A DNA stretch of 64,000 bases. It comes from Cymbomonas tetramitiformis (taxonomy: Eukaryota > Chlorophyta > Pyramimonadophyceae > Pyramimonadales > Pyramimonadaceae). Numbering within the stretch: the first letter of the stretch is position 1; every line of letters starts with the position of its first letter. The notes beneath the pieces were generated by a model. That model made no database searches. It was not told the origin of the DNA and saw only the letters and a program-made list of their open reading frames with translations. This document shows, piece by piece, positions 63,655 through 64,000 of the stretch. The stretch is from positions 1 through 64,000 of the forward strand of contig LGRX02027184.1 of NCBI GenBank assembly GCA_001247695.2, written 5' to 3'. The translations under genes and the position numbers were made by a program.

Positions 63655-63895
63655 ATGACAGTATGACAGTATGACACTATGACAGTATGACAGTATGACA
63701 CTATAGTGGTATGACAGTACTGTGGGGGGTGTCATCGTGGAACTCAGTCAGACCCTCGAAGAATGGTCAGATTCGCATCGGGGTTGAAAAGACAATGAAA
63801 TCGAATATCAGATATTAAGGTTATGACAGTATGACAGTATGACGCTATGACAGTATGACAGTATGACAGTACAGTAGTATGACATTATTGTGGGG
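63655..63895. repeat. GTATGACA octamer arrays
   Basis: Two runs of the 8-bp unit GTATGACA / CTATGACA (63655-63710 and 63822-63885) within a ~170-bp higher-order duplication that also includes GTGGGG...GTCATCGTG. Confidence 0.88.
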
Positions 63896-64000
63896 CAGTC
63901 ATCGTGTCAGCCTGTTGGCATAACATCTGAATCGAGAATGACGAATCGGAATTAGAAATGAGATCGGATCGGGAACTGAACGTTGAGCCGAAGTGTGACA

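Overview
This is repeat-dominated nuclear DNA of a eukaryote, most likely a unicellular alga. Genes have spliceosomal introns, often very short (31, 38 and 44 bp candidates). Many 5' splice sites read GTGCGN or GTGAGN, a habit I associate with green algae of the prasinophyte type. Gene bodies are GC-rich and stand in AT-rich, repeat-filled DNA. The species cannot be fixed from the window; a haptophyte or another protist is not excluded.

Layout. 0.3-3.6 kb (minus): broken retroelement polyprotein with a retropepsin motif. 5.05-5.5 kb: a three-exon mini gene with a chromodomain-like end. 5.58-7.6 kb: a complete small LTR element carrying its own acidic-protein gene. 7.96-17.57 kb: a near-intact Ty1/copia element with 334/335-bp LTRs and a 2532-codon reading frame. 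17.64 kb: tRNA-Thr(CGT). 18.4-21.7 kb: spliced host-type genes. 21.7-25.5 kb: a 25-bp minisatellite split by a 2.9-kb foldback transposon. 25.7-27.0 kb: a 355-codon gene between inverted arms, one of which carries an inverted end segment. 27.4-33.1 kb: copia relic, another 25-bp minisatellite, isolated exons and pseudo-exons. 33.4-37.4 kb: a 33-bp minisatellite split by a second, 3.55-kb foldback element. 39.0-40.7 kb: gag-like gene. 42.7-50.0 kb: a 12-exon gene whose splice phases all agree, encoding about 930 residues with a cross-brace zinc module and two ubiquitin-interacting motifs. 54.4-56.1 kb: CACTA-like transposon remnant in a field of GTACATG motifs. 58.1-58.8 kb: retroelement fragment with a Dam-like methyltransferase motif. 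59.1-61.1 kb: spliced gene with a DGQHR motif beside sequence resembling the terminal repeat of the first foldback element. 61.4-62.8 kb: a Pro/Ser/Arg-rich reading frame.

How the parts relate. The copia element and the small LTR element share LTR start, polypurine tract and half-tRNA primer logic, so the small one looks like its non-autonomous passenger. The foldback elements share an architecture: long inverted repeats, hairpin-forming satellites inside, and same-orientation minisatellite on both outer sides. A 22-bp palindrome (left half TGACAATCGTA) links the 22-25 kb foldback element to the introns of the DGQHR gene at 59-61 kb, which makes that gene the best candidate in the window for the missing mobility protein of an undescribed foldback family.
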